From Salicibibacter cibarius (lineage in GTDB: Bacteria > Bacillota > Bacilli > Bacillales > Marinococcaceae), in assembly GCF_016495725.1 (NCBI RefSeq), contig NZ_CP054705.1, forward strand, positions 1,488,001 through 1,552,000: a stretch of DNA of 64,000 nucleotides, in the 5' to 3' direction. The position numbers and the translations under genes were made by a program. Under the pieces are notes generated by a model. It did not search any database and had not been told where the DNA came from. It saw nothing but the letters and a program-made list of their open reading frames with translations. Of the stretch, positions 60,209 through 64,000 are shown piece by piece (position 1 is the first letter of the stretch; each line of letters opens with the position of its first letter).

Positions 60209-61918
60209 ATGGCAACAGAGTTACCGAGAAAAGAAGCGGTAGTGGTTGGCGTCGGTTGGGCCGGGGGGATTATTGCCTCGGAACTTGCGAAGGACGGCAT
60301 CGAGGTTATGGGATTGGAACGAGGTGCTGAACGTACGATTGATGATTTTATCATGCAAAAAGATGAATTAAGATACGCGGTGCGTTATGACCTGATGCAA
60401 GATCTATCAAAAGAAACGTTAACGTTCCGAAATGATCGTGATATGCGGGCGCTGCCGATGAGGCAACTTGGGTCGTTTTTGTTAGGGACGGACTTAGGAG
60501 GAGCCGGAGTTCACTGGAATGGGATGTGCCCGCGCTTTCTTCCTTATGACTTTGAGATTCGTTCACAAACCATCGATCGTTACGGTGAAGATAAAATCCC
60601 TGAAGATATGCCCCTGCAAGACTGGGGGATCAGTTATGAGGACATGGAAGAACACTTTGCCCATTTTGATGAAACGATTGGCACGTCCGGGGAAGATAAT
60701 GAAATGTCAGCCCCCCGTTCTACAGAATATCCGACGCCACCGATGGTCGAAACACCGGCGATTCGATTGTTTAAAGAAGCGTCAAGTGAGTTAGGCTTAC
60801 ATCCTTATCAAGGACCTTCTGCCAATTTGAGTGAAGCCTATACGAATCCGGACGGACAAACGATCCAACAGTGTCAGTACTGTTCTTTTTGTGAACGTTT
60901 CGGATGCGACTATCAAGCGAAATCAGATCCCATTATCACAGTGATTCCGACCGCAAAAGAAACCGGGAATTTTGAACTTCGTACCCATGCCAATGTACGC
61001 AGTATCTCCTATGACGGGGAACGAACAGACGGCGTTTATTTTATCGATATGCTTACCGGAGAAGAATTTTTCCAACCTGCGGACATTGTTATTCTGACCT
61101 CTTACGTTATGAATAACAGTCGCCTTTTATTGCAGTCAGAGATTGGCACGCCTTATGACCCCGATACGCAGACTGGCGTGATTGGTAAAAATTATTGCTA
61201 CCAAATTCAGACATCCGTGCAAGGATTCTTTGATCGGCAGTTTAATATGTATGCAGGCGCGGGCGCTTTAGTGGGGCATGTGGATGATTACAACGGGGAC
61301 AATTTTGATCATAGCGATCTCGATTTTCTTCACGGAGGCGCGATTCGGCTTATGCAAACGGGGATTCGTCCGATTAATACCAATCCGGTTCCACCGGGAA
61401 CGAAACAATGGGGCAGTGAATTTAAAGAAGCAAATGCCCATTATTTGTTCAGGACGTTATCCATCGGGGCGGAAGGTGCTAGCATGCCTCACGTCAATAA
61501 CTATCTCGATTTGGATCCAACGTATACAGATAGTCTCGGAGATCCATTATTACGGATGACGTATAATTTTACGGAGCAAGATCGCAACCTTGCAGCTTAT
61601 CAAACAGAGCGTATGCAAGAGATAATGGAAGAAATGGGTGCTAATGACATTGTCGCTAACCCTGATATTGGGGATTATAACATCAGACCGTATCAATCGA
61701 CCCATAATACCGGAGGCGTGATCATGGGGGGAGATCCGGATACGTCTGCGGTTAATAATTATTTACAAATGTGGGATTGTGAAAACCTTTTCGTCGTGGG
61801 CGCTTCCGCGTTTGCCCATAACAGCGGGAATAATCCGACGCCAACAGTTGGCGCACTTTCCTACCGTGCTGCCGAAGGGATTAAACAGTATTATGAAAAT
61901 CCGGGACCATTGGCTTGA
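60209..61918 (+). CDS. GMC-family FAD oxidoreductase
   Basis: The 569-residue flavoprotein has the dinucleotide-binding motif AVVVGVGWAGGIIASELAKD, GTDLGGAGVHWNGMCPRFLP, and the C-terminal GMC_oxred_C sequence TGGVIMGGDPDTSAVNNYLQ followed by ASAFAHNSGNNPTPTVGALS with the catalytic His/Asn. It oxidises a sugar or sugar acid (gluconate-type) outside the membrane with its Tat-exported partner. AAAGGAGGG precedes ATG 60209. Electron acceptor and substrate are not readable. Confidence 0.92.
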   Translation: MATELPRKEAVVVGVGWAGGIIASELAKDGIEVMGLERGAERTIDDFIMQKDELRYAVRYDLMQDLSKETLTFRNDRDMRALPMRQLGSFLLGTDLGGAGVHWNGMCPRFLPYDFEIRSQTIDRYGEDKIPEDMPLQDWGISYEDMEEHFAHFDETIGTSGEDNEMSAPRSTEYPTPPMVETPAIRLFKEASSELGLHPYQGPSANLSEAYTNPDGQTIQQCQYCSFCERFGCDYQAKSDPIITVIPTAKETGNFELRTHANVRSISYDGERTDGVYFIDMLTGEEFFQPADIVILTSYVMNNSRLLLQSEIGTPYDPDTQTGVIGKNYCYQIQTSVQGFFDRQFNMYAGAGALVGHVDDYNGDNFDHSDLDFLHGGAIRLMQTGIRPINTNPVPPGTKQWGSEFKEANAHYLFRTLSIGAEGASMPHVNNYLDLDPTYTDSLGDPLLRMTYNFTEQDRNLAAYQTERMQEIMEEMGANDIVANPDIGDYNIRPYQSTHNTGGVIMGGDPDTSAVNNYLQMWDCENLFVVGASAFAHNSGNNPTPTVGALSYRAAEGIKQYYENPGPLA

Positions 61919-61932
61919 AGGGGGGGTTATAA

Positions 61933-62487
61933 ATGAAAAAAATAACACTGGCACTCTGCTCTGCCGCTATTTTATCCGGGTTAGTTGGATGCGGAAACGC
62001 AGATAATCATAATGCCGGAGAACCAAATGAAGCGAAAAATATGGAACAAGTGAATGATGCAAGTCACGATCAGGATGACTTTACCGTTGAAGACCGAGTC
62101 ACAAGGGATGAACACCAAGGGTCACGTAACAAGACGGACGGTCGCGGATCATTTTATTATAATAATCCGCAAGATGTGACGGATAAGGATACGTTCACGG
62201 AGGAAGAACGGGAAGCCGAAGAAGAACGGGCCCAGCGATATGAAAGGGAAGACAGGCATCAGGAGAGCATTGAACAAATCGTTAACGAGATGGATGACAT
62301 AGAGGAAAGTTACGTCGTCGTCGATGATACACGAGTGATTGTAGGTATCCGTACCAATGGGGACGACGTTGACCAAACGATTGTGGCTATTGAAGAACGA
62401 CTACAAGACGACATCGGTGACAAAGAACTGATCGTCACGGATGATGAGGATCAATTTGAGCAAATGCGAACAGGTCGCTCTCGATAA
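61933..62487 (+). CDS. YhcN/YlaJ family sporulation lipoprotein
   Basis: A lipoprotein signal ends in AAILSGLVGCGN; the mature part is acidic and ends with the YhcN/YlaJ domain, ESIEQIVNEMDDIEESYVVV and DDTRVIVGIRTNGDDVDQTI. Family members sit in the spore envelope and some affect germination. GGGGGG lies before ATG 61933, 15 bp after the GMC gene, so it is read in that operon. Confidence 0.87.
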   Translation: MKKITLALCSAAILSGLVGCGNADNHNAGEPNEAKNMEQVNDASHDQDDFTVEDRVTRDEHQGSRNKTDGRGSFYYNNPQDVTDKDTFTEEEREAEEERAQRYEREDRHQESIEQIVNEMDDIEESYVVVDDTRVIVGIRTNGDDVDQTIVAIEERLQDDIGDKELIVTDDEDQFEQMRTGRSR

Positions 62488-62738
62488 CCATGCTTGTGCT
62501 GAACGGCTGATATTAATGACCCCATGGATGTGGCGCCAAATAAGAAAGAAATTAATCCTCGCTGGGCGTGAGTGCGGACAAAAAGATAGTCAAAGCGTGA
62601 AAAAATGTTCTCAGCACCGGCAATTCACTTGATTAACGCTCATGTCTTATTATTTGTCAATCACCCTCCACCAGGCTGTTTCCACTGCAAAAAACGATGA
62701 ATTTCGGTACAATGGGTGTGAATGGGAGGGATGTATGG
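62488..62738. other. Intergenic stretch
   Basis: About 250 bp with no supportable gene or clear structure; contains the promoter region of the OsmC gene. Confidence 0.5.
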
Positions 62739-63125
62739 ATGGAATTTCGGATTGCCAATGAAGAAGCTTTCACGACACAAGCTCCGTTTGGCGAATTGCT
62801 AATTTCCGGGGAAGATGAACACGGGTTTCGTCCCTATCAGCTTCTCGTATCATCAATCGCTGGCTGTAGCGGGAGTGTGCTCCGTAAAATAATGAAAAAG
62901 CGGCGTGTGGAGGTCGGGGACATTCGTATTCACACCGATGTAACGAGAAATGATGAAGAACCGCATGAAGTAAAGACGGTACATCTTCATTACACGATAG
63001 AAGCAGAAGGCGTAAAAGAAGAACTCATGGAAAAACTTTTGGACATCGCGAAAAAGAATTGCACCATTGTTCAATCGGTAGAACCGTCGATCACCGTCAC
63101 AGAGTCGTTAACATTGAATCCATAA
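62739..63125 (+). CDS. OsmC family protein
   Basis: The 128-residue protein fits the OsmC/YhfA family: RPYQLLVSSIAGCSGSVLRK with the first Cys and AKKNCTIVQSVEPSITVTES with the second, the pair that reduces organic hydroperoxides in active members. GGGAGGG before ATG 62739 selects this start rather than the one at 62697. A hairpin terminator follows at 63131-63162. Stress role inferred from family. Confidence 0.88.
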   Translation: MEFRIANEEAFTTQAPFGELLISGEDEHGFRPYQLLVSSIAGCSGSVLRKIMKKRRVEVGDIRIHTDVTRNDEEPHEVKTVHLHYTIEAEGVKEELMEKLLDIAKKNCTIVQSVEPSITVTESLTLNP

Positions 63126-63130
63126 CGAGA

Positions 63131-63162
63131 GGCAGTGCTTCATTCACGAGGCACTGTTTTTT
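63131..63162 (+). terminator. Terminator of the OsmC gene
   Basis: CAGTGC pairs with GCACTG around a 12-nt loop, followed by TTTTTTC. Confidence 0.7.
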
Positions 63163-63235
63163 CTTTTCTTATCGATATGGATAATCGCGCCTCCCACAGA
63201 TCATAATAAGCGAAAATGATCAGGGAGGCTTATGC

Positions 63236-64000
63236 ATGAGAAGTTTTGTATTCATAGCGTCGTTATTGCTTTTAAGCACGTCGATCATCATGCCGGAAAC
63301 CGTTCAAGCCGATGAAGAAGAAAACGATTCATTCTCGAAACCGGACCATGTTTATGACATTGCCAGAGAAAACACATACAGTAACACGAGCCGCGAGTTG
63401 CCCGAGCTTGAGCCCTCGGAATTAACGAAAGACTTGCAGGAAACAGCAGAAGAAAAAATCGATAACCCCGAGCTCGTTGCCATGTTAAATGAATCGGCCA
63501 TCAAGGACTCAAAAATACCCTTTGGCGTCAATGCTTCCATTTATCTAGGGAAATGGGCGCTGAATTACGACTCTGACGATACGGAAGTGAACTGGGAATA
63601 CGAAAACATTAATACGAATGAACAAGATAATCGTGGCGGTGACACGGTCGTCTCTCTTCAATATAAACAAACGCAAAACAAAGAAGCAAAAGGCGAGTTG
63701 AACAGCGACGTGCCCCAACTTGAAGGGGTAAAAAATTTAATGAGAATGAAAGCCGCGGAAAAAACGTCTTTGCCTCTATCTTTTAGCTCCACGATTGGCC
63801 AAGGCACAGAGGTCGGGCCGAATTACCAAGTAGAAGGAAAAAAGCTTGGCGTATTGCACGGGCACGTGCCGGCTGTCCATGAAAAAGGGACGGTCACCTA
63901 CGGAGAAGTGTACGTGAAAATGAAAGGCAATAAACGGTTCCTTGAGGTTCAAAATATCGAAAAACAGGCCGTTGACGGCTGGATTCCCGTGAAAGATCAT
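63236..64000 (+). CDS. yfkD: YfkD family protein, cut by the window edge
   Basis: A signal peptide (RSFVFIASLLLLSTSIIMPE) is followed by sequence close to B. subtilis YfkD: ARENTYSNTSRELPELEPSE, PELVAMLNESAIKDSKIPFG, YLGKWALNYDSDDTEVNWEY and NRGGDTVVSLQY, ending at the border in VDGWIPVKDH. The family is secreted and of unknown function. GGGAGG seven bases before ATG 63236 sets the start. Only a few residues are missing beyond position 64000, judging from the usual length of about 264. Confidence 0.9.
   Translation, partial: MRSFVFIASLLLLSTSIIMPETVQADEEENDSFSKPDHVYDIARENTYSNTSRELPELEPSELTKDLQETAEEKIDNPELVAMLNESAIKDSKIPFGVNASIYLGKWALNYDSDDTEVNWEYENINTNEQDNRGGDTVVSLQYKQTQNKEAKGELNSDVPQLEGVKNLMRMKAAEKTSLPLSFSSTIGQGTEVGPNYQVEGKKLGVLHGHVPAVHEKGTVTYGEVYVKMKGNKRFLEVQNIEKQAVDGWIPVKDH

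Overview
The window comes from a spore-forming, salt-adapted low-to-mid GC Firmicute, most likely a haloalkaliphilic member of the Bacillaceae. The evidence is a gerA-type germination operon, CotF-like coat, YtvI, YhcN/YlaJ and YfkD family proteins, clean AGGAGG ribosome sites, very acidic secreted lipoproteins, and uptake genes for ectoine and a betaine-like solute. The genus cannot be fixed from the sequence alone; a Salicibibacter/Geomicrobium-like organism is my guess. No rRNA, tRNA or CRISPR array was seen.

Layout. 0-5.6 kb: nitroreductase, PRC-barrel protein, a decayed TnpB-related element, and a TetR/drug-exporter pair. 5.6-9.5 kb: gerA-gerC-gerB germination operon on the minus strand. 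9.7-13.5 kb: MarR-paiA-paiB, a second exporter and a flavin reductase. 13.5-22.6 kb: an accessory stretch with a TnpB fragment, an XRE repressor with a palindromic operator, a degenerate PEP-mutase-like protein, a nitrilase remnant, a MITE-like element, a wrecked TnpB element, a chloramphenicol acetyltransferase, an aldo/keto reductase, an intact IS91-like element and a DUF4352 remnant. 22.6-29.2 kb: small DUF1659/DUF2922/YvrJ proteins, DUF418, a coat protein, and a GntR-controlled unit of an M24 hydrolase plus a betaine-type binding protein. 29.3-34.6 kb: ArsA-like ATPase, CstA, cory-CC-star protein and a second CstA. 35-41.6 kb: cold-shock protein, acetyltransferase, the ehuBCDA ectoine transporter and thiM. 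41.6-42.8 kb: a PlcR-like regulator facing a 48-residue PapR-like pro-peptide. 43.4-54.6 kb: cell-wall, transport, lipoate, RNase H, Msr and small-protein genes. 55-64 kb: exporter, the LigD/Ku end-joining pair, a Tat-exported GMC dehydrogenase pair, OsmC and YfkD (cut by the window edge).

Most notable. (1) A PlcR-PapR-like quorum-sensing pair at 41690-42747, too small on the peptide side for ordinary gene calling; the pro-peptide ends in LPFAH and carries a second LPFAH just upstream, resembling PapR (…DLPFE[FY]) of the Bacillus cereus group. (2) Three non-coding tandem arrays (32.5, 48.3 and 54.7 kb), all with exactly 52-bp period and each unit built around an interrupted palindrome; the 48 and 54 kb arrays are the same family in opposite orientation. 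(3) A family of short hairpin elements sitting directly after intrinsic terminators and directly before the next gene (20.5, 35.2, 37.5, 39.8, 39.9, 50.1 kb), resembling the ends of the IS91-like element. (4) A MITE-like pair with CTAGTGG/CCACTAG ends at 16.0 and 43.1 kb.
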